In this document: positions 9,062-18,011 of the stretch, piece after piece | How the letters are laid out: each line of letters opens with the position of its first letter | Numbering within the stretch: position 1 is the first letter of the stretch | Source of the DNA: an uncultured Flavobacteriaceae bacterium | GTDB taxonomy: Bacteria > Bacteroidota > Bacteroidia > Flavobacteriales > Flavobacteriaceae | Length of the DNA stretch: 64,000 bases | NCBI GenBank assembly: GCA_905181625.1 | Contig: CAJIYJ010000004.1 | Location: forward strand, 94,750-158,749 | Direction: 5' to 3' | Position numbers and translations under genes: made by a program | The notes under the pieces: model-generated | Database searches by the model: none | What the model saw: only the letters and a program-made list of their open reading frames with translations | What the model was told of the DNA's origin: nothing

Positions 9062-10120
9062 ATGAAAGAAATTATAGCTGAAAATTATTCTATTTTTTTT
9101 AATGACAATGGTTATGATGCCCTTACCTATCATTTAAAGTCCTATAATTATTCGAAAATATTTATTCACTTAGACACTAACACAAACAAATATTGTCTGA
9201 ATGTTCTATTAAATAAAGTTAAAATAAATGATTTTGAAACAATCATTTCTAAAGACGGGGAAAATTATAAAAACATCGAATCCTGCATGCTTTTATGGGA
9301 GAAATTGTCGCTTTTAGGCGCAGACAGAAAAAGTCTAATTATTAATTTAGGTGGAGGTGTAGTTGGTGATATGGGTGGTTTTATTGCAAGCACTTTTAAA
9401 AGAGGAATAGATTTTATAAACATTCCTACAACTCTATTGTCAATGGTAGATGCATCTATTGGCGGTAAAACTGGAATAGATTTAGGTGTTTTAAAAAATC
9501 AAATTGGCACTTTTTATGACCCTAAGATGGTAATAATTGATTCTACCTATTTAAAAACTCTTAGTCAAACTGAAATTCGTAGTGGCTATGCTGAAATATT
9601 TAAACATTCATTAATTTCAGATATAGAACTATTCCAACGTTTAATTTTTGAGTCTAATAATAACGTACTATATAATGACAAGGTTATTAAAGGTTCTATT
9701 AAAATTAAAAATGATATAGTTCTTATTGACAAAAAAGAGAATAAAGAAAGGAAAGCTTTAAATTTTGGACACACACTTGGTCACGCAATAGAATCTTTTT
9801 TTTTAAAATCAGAAAAAAGACTTTTACATGGAGAAGCTATAGGCATAGGTATGATTTTATCATCATATATTTCTCATAAATTATTCGATTTCAATTCAAC
9901 TAATTTAGATTTAATAAAAAATCATATTCTTAATGTTTACAAGAAAATTAATTTTTCTAAAATGGAAATATCAAAAATAATTGAATTGCTAAAACATGAT
10001 AAAAAAAACAGTCATGGAAATATTAATTTTATCTTATTAAGAGAAATCGGAGTTCCAGTCTATGACATTCAGGTAGATAGCAAAATGATTGTTGATTCGT
10101 TTGAGTACTACAACAATTGA
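9062..10120 (+). CDS. aroB: 3-dehydroquinate synthase
   Basis: Second step of the shikimate pathway: converts DAHP to 3-dehydroquinate with NAD and a metal ion. The 352 residues show the nucleotide loop GGGVVGDMGGFIAS at 97-110, PTTLLSMVDASIGGKTG at 122-138, and the metal and active-site segments SGYAEIFKH (174-182), NFGHTLGHAIE and HGEAIGIGM. It is divergent from proline dehydrogenase and ends two bases before the end of the convergent ppc gene, leaving no room for a conventional terminator. Confidence 0.96.
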   Translation: MKEIIAENYSIFFNDNGYDALTYHLKSYNYSKIFIHLDTNTNKYCLNVLLNKVKINDFETIISKDGENYKNIESCMLLWEKLSLLGADRKSLIINLGGGVVGDMGGFIASTFKRGIDFINIPTTLLSMVDASIGGKTGIDLGVLKNQIGTFYDPKMVIIDSTYLKTLSQTEIRSGYAEIFKHSLISDIELFQRLIFESNNNVLYNDKVIKGSIKIKNDIVLIDKKENKERKALNFGHTLGHAIESFFLKSEKRLLHGEAIGIGMILSSYISHKLFDFNSTNLDLIKNHILNVYKKINFSKMEISKIIELLKHDKKNSHGNINFILLREIGVPVYDIQVDSKMIVDSFEYYNN

Positions 10121-10122
10121 TT

Positions 10123-12708
10123 TTAAGCAGAATTTCTACTAGCGTTTATGTTTCCAAATAAAGATCTAGTAACCATCTTTTCATAAACATCTAAATCTTT
10201 TTTAGGAACTTTTCGTCTTTCAATATCTTTAATTTTCCTAAGTGCATATTGCTGAATTGTAATTAAAGGCAGAACAATTTTTTCTCTTGTTTGAATAGAA
10301 GCTTTATTTGCAGGTTCATTTTCCATTAGTTCTTTAAAACCTGAAAGTCTTAAAATCATTTTTTTTGACAACTTATATTCTTCATAAATAATAGTCCAAA
10401 ACTCTCCAAATTCAGGATCTTCTTTCATGTAAGAAGTTAATTTAAAAAATGATTTTGTTAGACTCATCATACTGTTAGAAATTAATGTTCTAAAAAATGG
10501 TGATCTATTATATAGTTTTTTAAGCTCATGGAATTTGTTTTTATCGCTATAAAACTTTAAAGCTGTTCCAACTCCGAAGAATCCAGGAACATTTTGTTTG
10601 AGCTGACTCCAACTCCCAACAAATGGGATTGCCCTTAGTGCAGAGAAGTCAAATTCCGCATTAGCTTTCCCTCTTTTAGATGGTCTACTTCCAATATTGG
10701 TTTTTGCGTAATATTTTATAGTACTCATATGCTCTAAATATGGAAGAAATTTAGGATGATTTTTAAAATCTGTATATGCTTTATAACTTATAACAGCTAA
10801 GTTTTCTAAAATTAATTTATCTTCTTTATTAGAAGTCTCACCACTGTTACTTAATATTCTATTTTGAATTCCAGAACTTAATAATTGTTCTAAATTATAT
10901 TGACAAGATTGAGTAGTTCCAAAATTCGAACTAATTGTTTGACCTTGTACCGTAAGTTGAATTTCATCAGACTCTACAAAACTACCTAGAGAGGCATAAA
11001 ACTGATGGGTATTACCTCCACCTCTTGCGGGAGGACCTCCCCTTCCATCAAAAAACAATACTTTAATTCCAAATTTTCTAGACACGCTAGTTAATGCTTC
11101 TTTAGCTTTTAAAATACTCCAATTAGCCATTAAGTATCCACCGTCCTTAGTTCCGTCTGAAAAACCTAACATAATCGTTTGCTTATTTGCTCTACTTGAC
11201 AAGTGATTTCGATAAACTTCGTTGCTATAAACTGACTCCATAACTTTAGCGGCCACAGTTAAATCTGAAACAGTTTCAAATAAAGGAATAATATCTACGG
11301 AGGGAAATTCCCACCCACTTAATCTAAACATAGAAAAAACTTCAAGTATATTTAATGCGTTTTGATTATTGCTAATAATGTATCGATTTGACCCTTTCTC
11401 TCCGTTAATATTTTGAATTGTTTTCATGGCCCTTATTGAGCCTAATGTAGAAACTGCTTGTTCATCCTTAAATAAGTCCAATGGAACATCTCCTTTAATA
11501 TTTGAAAGAACTTTCATCTTTTCTTCTTCAGAAAGATCTAAATAATTATCTGGAAATATTTTGCCAAGATAACTTTGTGAAGTTTTAAATACACTTTCAA
11601 AGACCTTACTATGAATCCTAGAATCCTGTCTAATATCAAGACTAGCGAAATGGTATCCAAAAATATTTACCTTATTGATTAAATCATCTAATTCATCAAT
11701 AAACAAAGATTTGTGTTCACTAATAAGTATTTCTTTTATCTGATAAAGCTTTTTTTTAAGCTCCTCTAAACTAATTTTGGGAGTTTTCTGATCATTAAAA
11801 ATACTTTTATAAAGTCTATTTTCAATATCAGCAACTATATTTTCAACATTTTTAAATGTCAACCTTCTTCTTAATTTTCTTATATCTCTATAATAGTTTT
11901 TGATTACATCACTACGAAGTTTATTGGCAGTATTTAGTGTGATTTCTGTTGTAACAAATGGATTTCCATCCCTGTCTCCACCTGGCCAAAAGCCTAAATT
12001 TATTATATCATTTTCAAAATCCTCTCCATCAAATATATTTGACTTAATATATTTATAAATATTACTTATAGAATTATAAAAAACATTTTCTAAATACCAT
12101 GTAAGACTAACAGCTTCGTCATAAGGAGATGGTTTTTTATTTTTAAAAAATGGTGTTTTCCCTAACTGAGAAAGTAATATTTTAATTAGAGCTAAATCAT
12201 TTTTTTTAACAGCTTTAGTTAGATCAGTAATAATACCCAGAACAGACCCTGGATAAAACTGTGTAGGGTGAGCGGTTAAAACTGGTCTAACCTTGAACTT
12301 GGATAAATATTTTTTTAATTCAGGTTTCTTGTTTTTAGACTCTACCTCCTCTTTTAAACTTCGAAGGGTGCCTATACCGTCTAAATTATTGATATGGGAA
12401 AAAGAGGCGTCTTCTACTGCATCAAAAAGAACAACCTGCCTTTCTATATATTGAATAAATCTAAAAAGTAAAGTAATTTTTTCTTTTTCATTCGAATCTT
12501 TCAAATAAGATTCAAAAAAACTTTCTACTATTTCAGAGGGATTATTGTTGTTTTCATAACCTTCAATACAAATTTTTTCAAATAAAGGGAGCATGACTCC
12601 AGTATTTGCTATACTTTCATATGGAAGTGTTGAAAAAATGCTGTTGTAAACTTGATATCTAGATAATACTTTATCATTAAATCTTTCTTTCTTGGTAAGT
12701 TTTCTCAC
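10123..12708 (-). CDS. ppc: Phosphoenolpyruvate carboxylase
   Basis: Anaplerotic carboxylation of PEP to oxaloacetate. The 861 residues are full length. Catalytic features are the TAHPTQ motif with His147, GGDRDGNP at 243-250, the KDGGY region near 521, and the glycine-rich loop FDGRGGPPARGGG at 553-565. The protein ends in RNSA, close to the conserved RNTG end of bacterial enzymes. It follows the AsnC/Lrp regulator by 15 bp on the same strand, so it is probably co-transcribed with it. Confidence 0.96.
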   Translation of the reverse strand: MRKLTKKERFNDKVLSRYQVYNSIFSTLPYESIANTGVMLPLFEKICIEGYENNNNPSEIVESFFESYLKDSNEKEKITLLFRFIQYIERQVVLFDAVEDASFSHINNLDGIGTLRSLKEEVESKNKKPELKKYLSKFKVRPVLTAHPTQFYPGSVLGIITDLTKAVKKNDLALIKILLSQLGKTPFFKNKKPSPYDEAVSLTWYLENVFYNSISNIYKYIKSNIFDGEDFENDIINLGFWPGGDRDGNPFVTTEITLNTANKLRSDVIKNYYRDIRKLRRRLTFKNVENIVADIENRLYKSIFNDQKTPKISLEELKKKLYQIKEILISEHKSLFIDELDDLINKVNIFGYHFASLDIRQDSRIHSKVFESVFKTSQSYLGKIFPDNYLDLSEEEKMKVLSNIKGDVPLDLFKDEQAVSTLGSIRAMKTIQNINGEKGSNRYIISNNQNALNILEVFSMFRLSGWEFPSVDIIPLFETVSDLTVAAKVMESVYSNEVYRNHLSSRANKQTIMLGFSDGTKDGGYLMANWSILKAKEALTSVSRKFGIKVLFFDGRGGPPARGGGNTHQFYASLGSFVESDEIQLTVQGQTISSNFGTTQSCQYNLEQLLSSGIQNRILSNSGETSNKEDKLILENLAVISYKAYTDFKNHPKFLPYLEHMSTIKYYAKTNIGSRPSKRGKANAEFDFSALRAIPFVGSWSQLKQNVPGFFGVGTALKFYSDKNKFHELKKLYNRSPFFRTLISNSMMSLTKSFFKLTSYMKEDPEFGEFWTIIYEEYKLSKKMILRLSGFKELMENEPANKASIQTREKIVLPLITIQQYALRKIKDIERRKVPKKDLDVYEKMVTRSLFGNINASRNSA

Positions 12709-12723
12709 AAAATTTAGAGGTTA

Positions 12724-13203
12724 TTATAATTCGTTAAAAATTCTATGCATTAACCTTTTCTTGTCATTTATACTTTCTTCTAACGATATCATTGTTTCTG
12801 TTCTTGAAACACCCTCTACATCATCAATCATAAATATAATTTCTTTAGCGTGATCAGTGCTTTTTGCTCTAACCTTAACAAAAATATTAAACTTACCCGT
12901 TGTTATGTGAGCTACAGTAACAAAAGGTATGCTTTTTAAATGTTCTAAAACAAACTTAGTCTGATGTGTTTTTTCTAAAAATATACCTATATAGGCTATA
13001 AAAGTATAGCCTAGTTTTTTATAATCCAAGGTAAGAGAGGAACCTTTAATTATTCCGGCATCTTCCATTTTCTTAACTCTGACATGCACTGTTCCAGCAG
13101 AAATAAGTAGTTGTTTAGCAATGTCGGTAAAGGCAGTTCTAGTATTATCAATTAAAAGATCTAATATTTGATGATCTATTTCATCAAGCTTTAATTTAGC
13201 CAT
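12724..13203 (-). CDS. AsnC/Lrp family transcriptional regulator
   Basis: A 159-residue feast/famine regulator. Residues about 5-60 are a winged helix (DEIDHQILDLLIDNTR ... ISAGTVHVRVKKMEDAGII), and the rest is the RAM/AsnC effector-binding domain, usually a dimer or octamer that senses amino acids. It is immediately upstream of ppc, so regulation of ppc or of amino acid metabolism is plausible but not shown. Specific ligand unknown. Confidence 0.9.
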   Translation of the reverse strand: MAKLKLDEIDHQILDLLIDNTRTAFTDIAKQLLISAGTVHVRVKKMEDAGIIKGSSLTLDYKKLGYTFIAYIGIFLEKTHQTKFVLEHLKSIPFVTVAHITTGKFNIFVKVRAKSTDHAKEIIFMIDDVEGVSRTETMISLEESINDKKRLMHRIFNEL

Positions 13204-13224
13204 TATGTTGATTTTAAATTTAAC

Positions 13225-13253
13225 TAAACGTAAATATATTGAATTATTTTCAA
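13225..13253 (-). promoter_or_regulatory. Candidate promoter of the asnC-like/ppc pair
   Basis: On the minus strand TTG (13251-13253) is followed after 18 bases by TACGTTTA (13225-13232), one base off TAnnTTTG. The spacing fits the Bacteroidota pattern. Confidence 0.4.
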
Positions 13254-13266
13254 TTAAAACCTAATA

Positions 13267-14385
13267 TCATTGAATTATTCGTAATTCATTAACGTAGACC
13301 ATTAACTCATTAATCACTAAACTACTAGAAAGATCAAAACACTTTTTTACTGTGTTAAAATCTAGGGTTAAATGACCTGACATATTTGAATAATCACCAT
13401 ATTTATCAATGTATGGTTCTAGTTTAATTTCTTTTTTTTCAATATCTAAAACCTCACTAAACATTATATTAATGCAAATTTTAGATCTCTTATTGTCAAT
13501 AATAACATTAACGTTTTTTAAGAAAATGTCGCATAAATGCTGAGTGTTTTCAGGAATTAGATAATAATCCTTGAAGTTCACTTTTACAAACTCTTTAAAT
13601 ACAATCGACTTTATGGATTGAATAAGCGCATAACACATGTACTCTCTTGTTTTTTCTCTTTCGTAATCTTGACCAATATGTCCAGATTCAAAAAGAATAG
13701 TAGGTGTATTTAAGGATTGAAATGTATCTCCAACGCAGTTTATATTAAAATCGTCCTTATATCTAGAGATATTACCAGGAATAATCAAGGATAATTTTTT
13801 GTTAATAGATGCTATAACCCTCATACTGTCCTTTCTAGAATTAGTTTCAGATTTCTCAATATCTGCTGATGGCGACAAAAAGGATAAAACAGAAGGTTTA
13901 GTTCCTTTAACTGAGTAAATAGTTCTTTGATCGTGAAGATTAAAACAAAAATCAGGATTAAATTGATTATACTCGTGTCTTAAAGAATAGCTTTCTAATT
14001 GTGATAAAGACTGAGCATCTCTGTTTAGATCTACATTATTGATATTCTCTCTGGTATAATTTAAAGCTCCGTCAGGATTTAATATAGGAACAACAAATAA
14101 GGTTACTTTAGAAAATATATCTCTTTCGTATTTATCAAAAAACGATAAACAATCAAACAAAGCTTTAGTAGAAGTAGATTCATTTCCGTGCATTTGAGAC
14201 CATATTAGTATTTTAACAGATCCTGAACCTCGTTTAAGTGAAAAAATAGGAAGGTTATTAGAACTTTCACCAATAATTGAAAAATTATAACTTTTTTTAA
14301 GTTTAGAAATAGATTCGTTAGTAATATATCTTCCAAATAATATTTTCTCTTTATAATCTTGATATTTATCTAATTCTAGATTCAC
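13267..14385 (-). CDS. M14-family zinc carboxypeptidase-like protein
   Basis: Predicted metallo-carboxypeptidase. Visible motifs are the zinc pair in MHGNEST (HxxE), LNPDGALNYTREN, VDLNRD, NLHDQ as the third zinc ligand region, and FESGH with the likely catalytic glutamate. An open frame extends to a TTG at 14415, but a good promoter box lies inside that extension (14404-14411), so I prefer the GTG at 14383-14385, giving about 372 residues. No signal peptide is then present, suggesting a cytosolic peptidase. It is divergent from the XRE regulator. Confidence 0.85.
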   Translation of the reverse strand: MNLELDKYQDYKEKILFGRYITNESISKLKKSYNFSIIGESSNNLPIFSLKRGSGSVKILIWSQMHGNESTSTKALFDCLSFFDKYERDIFSKVTLFVVPILNPDGALNYTRENINNVDLNRDAQSLSQLESYSLRHEYNQFNPDFCFNLHDQRTIYSVKGTKPSVLSFLSPSADIEKSETNSRKDSMRVIASINKKLSLIIPGNISRYKDDFNINCVGDTFQSLNTPTILFESGHIGQDYEREKTREYMCYALIQSIKSIVFKEFVKVNFKDYYLIPENTQHLCDIFLKNVNVIIDNKRSKICINIMFSEVLDIEKKEIKLEPYIDKYGDYSNMSGHLTLDFNTVKKCFDLSSSLVINELMVYVNELRIIQ

Positions 14386-14403
14386 TATAATAATTATGAT
14401 GAA

Positions 14404-14436
14404 CAAAGTTAACAATAGATACGATTACAATTGTAA
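14404..14436 (-). promoter_or_regulatory. Promoter of the M14 peptidase gene with overlapping palindrome
   Basis: On the minus strand a TTG is followed after 16 bases by TAACTTTG (14404-14411). The TTG lies inside the perfect 12-bp palindrome TTACAATTGTAA (14425-14436), a natural operator position where a bound dimer would block the upstream promoter element. The neighbouring XRE protein is one candidate binder; this is inference. Confidence 0.45.
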
Positions 14437-14479
14437 ACTATATTTTAAAATTTAAATTATAATAACCTTTAAATAATTA

Positions 14480-14492
14480 ACATTTGTGTACA
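14480..14492 (+). promoter_or_regulatory. Candidate operator, copy 1 (ACATTTGTGTACA)
   Basis: This 13-mer differs by one base from ACATTTGTATACA at 14626-14638, which overlaps the -7 box and start of the XRE gene. Two nearly identical sites 146 bp apart in one divergent intergenic region suggest binding by a dimeric regulator. Confidence 0.35.
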
Positions 14493-14624
14493 ATAAAAAA
14501 TAACATTAATATAAAATATTCTTTTTAAGCTATTTATGTTATTATATTGAAAGTGTTAATTTAATTAATAGTCAGTAAAAAAGATCTTAAAAAGATTTAT
14601 TTATTAAATTATTTTTTATAAATT

Positions 14625-14638
14625 TACATTTGTATACA
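14625..14638 (+). promoter_or_regulatory. -7 box of the XRE gene with overlapping operator-like site
   Basis: TACATTTG (14625-14632) fits TAnnTTTG and stands five bases before the ATG, so the message should be leaderless. It overlaps ACATTTGTATACA (14626-14638), which contains the palindrome TGTATACA, a plausible autoregulatory site. Confidence 0.45.
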
Positions 14639-14988
14639 TGAAAAATTTCACAGATAGATTAAAGAAAATTCTTGAAAAAGAAGATTTAACAGCATCAAAA
14701 TTTGCAGAAAAAATTGGTATTCAAAGATCAAGTGTTTCGCACATTATAAGCGGAAGAAATAAACCAAGTCTTGACTTTGTTATTAAAGTCAACAACACAT
14801 TTACTAGTTTCACACTAGAATGGCTTATAAACGGTACTGACTCAAATAAAGTCAATTTAATGAATGAAACCAACACCACCCCTACTGTTTCAAGGCTAGT
14901 TCTAAATAAATCAATTAAAGAAAATAAAAACATTAAAGAAATAGGTTTTTTCTATACAGATGGCACCTTTAAGATATTTAAGAATTAG
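14638..14988 (+). CDS. XRE-family helix-turn-helix regulator
   Basis: A 116-residue DNA-binding protein. Residues about 5-65 match the Cro/C1 helix-turn-helix: LKKILEKEDLTASKFAEKIG, then the recognition helix SSVSHIISGRNKPSLDF. The C-terminal 50 residues are a short tail with no known domain. Such genes are common as solitary regulators in flavobacteria. Palindromic sites at its own promoter suggest autoregulation. It is divergent from the M14 gene; no phage genes are adjacent. Confidence 0.88.
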   Translation: MKNFTDRLKKILEKEDLTASKFAEKIGIQRSSVSHIISGRNKPSLDFVIKVNNTFTSFTLEWLINGTDSNKVNLMNETNTTPTVSRLVLNKSIKENKNIKEIGFFYTDGTFKIFKN

Positions 14989-15002
14989 ATTATATTTGAG
15001 AT

Positions 15003-15380
15003 ATGAATTTACGTGCACTATTACTATTGTTTTTTTTTACCTCTTGTTACAACTCAGAAAGAAACTGTAAAAAATTTCAAACAGGAACTTTTGAGTTTGA
15101 ATCAATTTCAAAAAATGGAGATGCTCTTGTGACCAAATTCCAAAGAACAAAAGATTTAGAAATTGGATATTTTAATAACGTAATTGATTCTAGTTACGTT
15201 AACTGGGTTTCAGAATGTGAATGTATTTTAAAAAAAATTAACCCTAAGAGTTTGAATGAAAGAAAATCAGTACAAATGAAAATATTAAGCACATCTGAAG
15301 ATACTTACGTGTTTGAGTATTCGTTTGTTGGAGATATTCAAAATAGACAGAGAGGATCAGCTAAAAAAATTACTAATTAA
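15003..15380 (+). CDS. Small lipoprotein of unknown function
   Basis: A 125-residue protein that begins with a hydrophobic stretch (about residues 3-14) ending in FFFTSC, a lipobox-like sequence that puts the lipidated Cys at 15. The rest is soluble and mixed alpha/beta with no domain I recognise. It starts 14 bases after the XRE gene on the same strand, so the two may be co-transcribed. Its TAA overlaps the stop of the convergent parC by four bases. Small lipoproteins next to topoisomerase IV genes occur in flavobacteria, role unknown. Confidence 0.75.
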   Translation: MNLRALLLLFFFTSCYNSERNCKKFQTGTFEFESISKNGDALVTKFQRTKDLEIGYFNNVIDSSYVNWVSECECILKKINPKSLNERKSVQMKILSTSEDTYVFEYSFVGDIQNRQRGSAKKITN

Positions 15381-18010
15381 AACTCTAATTCAGTTTGCCC
15401 TTCAGAATTATTAGATGACTCTTCTTTATCAATAATAGTGTTTTCGACCTCTACATTAACCTCATCATTAACTTCCAACTCCATAACAGGAATCTTTTCA
15501 AGAGGTGTATAAGGAATTGGCTCAGTTAAATTTATATTTTTAATCTTATAGGGAGAAAGCTGATTGCCTAATGCTTTAATTCCTTTTACACCTATAAGAT
15601 CTTCAATCTCCTGTCTTAAATCTTCTCTAGAGCCTTTAGACGTCTTTGAAAAGCTTATATCAATAACCGGTTTCCAATCAGAAGAAATAATTTCAAGTTG
15701 AATTTTAGAACCTAAAGGTGTAAATTGTTGATCTACGTTTTGACTTCCTGCAAAAAAGCGTTTAACAAAATACCTATCCTTGTTACCTTCAAAATAAATT
15801 GCTGACAACGGCTTATCCTCAATCCACTTCTCTAACACAATCATATCTTCAGGAAAATGCATGTTTAAATCAGGCTTAATAGTCTTTAAAATACCATTTT
15901 GTTGGATAATTAGTAGTGAATCATCACTTTTAAATTCACCAAGCAATTCCCCTCTATTATCAACATTAAGCCTTTGAATAGTGTCATCAAACCAAATTTT
16001 TCTAGGTTTTAAAGTAGACAATCCTTTTTCCTTAAATTCAACCTTATTCACGTTGTATTTTGTAACTATATTTCCCTTAACTCCCCTGCCTTTAACTTCA
16101 AGATCAGCAAAGTCTAATTCCCATTTTAATTTTTTAATAGAACCTGTTTGTCTTAAAACTACTGAGACAACCTCAGCTTCACCATTTGGATTTGCAGAAA
16201 AATAAAGTGTTTTAGATCCCTCTGAACCATTTGTCAAATCGTACATTTTATCTCTTGTAACTCCTGTAACGCTGAATCTTTTTATATACGAAGTTCCTTT
16301 TTTACCGTCTCGGTAAATCATATTATAGACAGTTCTTTTGTCTTTCTTTTTAAAAACAGCAACATGGATAATACTCTTTGAAATAAATTTTTTAGAATCT
16401 ACTTTAGTAACCATCATTTTACCATCCTCTGTGAATGCGATAATATCATCAATATCTGAACACTCTTCAATAAATTCGTCTCTTTTGATTGAAGTACCTA
16501 TAAAACCTTCTTCTCTATTAACGTATAATTTAGAGTTTTTAACCACTACTTTTTTAGCATCAACATCAGCAAAGATTCTAATTTCAGTTTTTCTCTTTTT
16601 ATCTTTTCCATAAACCGCTTTTAAATTTTTAAAAAAATCTACAGCAAATTCAGTTAAATTTTTTAAATGATGTGCAATTTGTTCTAATTCAGATTCAATT
16701 GATTCAATTTTAACCTGGGCTTTATCAATATCAAATTTTGAAATTCTTTTAATTTTAATGTCAGTAAGCCTAACTATATCATCTTCAATCACATCCCTTT
16801 TAAGATGAACTATAAAAGGTTTTAGTCCATTTGAAATTGCCATAATCACACCTTCCCAAGTATCTACATTTTCAATATCACGATAAATCCTATTTTCAAT
16901 AAAAATTCTTTCTAAAGAAGCATAATGCCACTGACTTTCATAATCTCCTTTTTTATACTCCAACTCTAACTTTAACAATTCTTTTGTATTCTCAGTAGAT
17001 CTTTTCAAGATATCTGAAACTCCAACAAACAGCGGTTTGTTATCTTCAATTACACAACCTAATGGAGAAATAGAAGTTTCACAAGATGTAAAAGCAAATA
17101 ATCCATCTATAGTCTTATCAGGAGAAACGCCAGAAGGTATGTGTATCAAAACTTCAACTTCATTAGCAGTATTGTCCTCGATTTTTTTGATTTTAATCTT
17201 ACCACTATCATTAGCCTTTAATATAGAATCTATTAAAGAGGAAGTTGTAGTTGAAAAAGGAATCTGACTAATTACTAATGTATTTTTATTCAACTGACTA
17301 ATCCGAGCTCTAACTTTAATCCTACCCCCTCTCAAACCATCATTATAATTACTAACATCCATTATGCCAGATGTGGGAAAGTCTGGAAAAATCACAAACT
17401 TCTGACCTTTTAAACATTTAATTGATGAATCAATTAATTCAATAAAATTATGTGGTAAAATTTTAGTTGATAATCCAACAGCAATACCTTCACCCCCTTG
17501 TGCTAAAAGCAAAGGAAATTTGACAGGTAAATTTATTGGTTCTTTTCTTCTTCCATCATATGAAGATTGCCATTTTGTGATTTTAGGACTAAAAACGACT
17601 TCTAATGCAAACTTGGAGAGTCTAGCTTCAATATATCTTGAAGCTGCAGATCTATCTCCAGTTAATATATTTCCCCAATTACCTTGTGTTTCTATTAAAA
17701 GTTCTTTTTGACCTACCTGAACCATAGCATCAGCAATACTGGCATCTCCATGGGGATGATATTGCATTGTATGACCCACTATATTAGCAACTTTATTAAA
17801 ACGGCCATCATCTAAATCCTTCATTGAATGAAGAATCCTTCTTTGAACAGGTTTAAAGCCATCTTCAATTGACGGAACTGCTCTTTCTAAAATAACATAA
17901 GAAGCATAATCTAAAAACCAATCTTTGTACATTCCAGAAACTCGAATTAACGAGTCTTCTAATTCCCCTTCGTTATTTAAATTATCTGTTTCCATATAGT
18001 CTTCTTCCAT
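15377..18010 (-). CDS. parC: DNA topoisomerase IV subunit A
   Basis: Cleavage-rejoining subunit of topoisomerase IV, which unlinks daughter chromosomes. The 877 residues show the winged-helix region with GHTMQYHPHGDASI (79-92) and the catalytic Tyr126 in SAASRYIEAR. The C-terminal half has weaker beta-pinwheel-like repeats and an acidic tail. The perfect GyrA box is not seen, and the partner parE is directly upstream with one base between the genes, which favours ParC over GyrA. Confidence 0.93.
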   Translation of the reverse strand: MEEDYMETDNLNNEGELEDSLIRVSGMYKDWFLDYASYVILERAVPSIEDGFKPVQRRILHSMKDLDDGRFNKVANIVGHTMQYHPHGDASIADAMVQVGQKELLIETQGNWGNILTGDRSAASRYIEARLSKFALEVVFSPKITKWQSSYDGRRKEPINLPVKFPLLLAQGGEGIAVGLSTKILPHNFIELIDSSIKCLKGQKFVIFPDFPTSGIMDVSNYNDGLRGGRIKVRARISQLNKNTLVISQIPFSTTTSSLIDSILKANDSGKIKIKKIEDNTANEVEVLIHIPSGVSPDKTIDGLFAFTSCETSISPLGCVIEDNKPLFVGVSDILKRSTENTKELLKLELEYKKGDYESQWHYASLERIFIENRIYRDIENVDTWEGVIMAISNGLKPFIVHLKRDVIEDDIVRLTDIKIKRISKFDIDKAQVKIESIESELEQIAHHLKNLTEFAVDFFKNLKAVYGKDKKRKTEIRIFADVDAKKVVVKNSKLYVNREEGFIGTSIKRDEFIEECSDIDDIIAFTEDGKMMVTKVDSKKFISKSIIHVAVFKKKDKRTVYNMIYRDGKKGTSYIKRFSVTGVTRDKMYDLTNGSEGSKTLYFSANPNGEAEVVSVVLRQTGSIKKLKWELDFADLEVKGRGVKGNIVTKYNVNKVEFKEKGLSTLKPRKIWFDDTIQRLNVDNRGELLGEFKSDDSLLIIQQNGILKTIKPDLNMHFPEDMIVLEKWIEDKPLSAIYFEGNKDRYFVKRFFAGSQNVDQQFTPLGSKIQLEIISSDWKPVIDISFSKTSKGSREDLRQEIEDLIGVKGIKALGNQLSPYKIKNINLTEPIPYTPLEKIPVMELEVNDEVNVEVENTIIDKEESSNNSEGQTELEF

Positions 18011-18011
18011 A

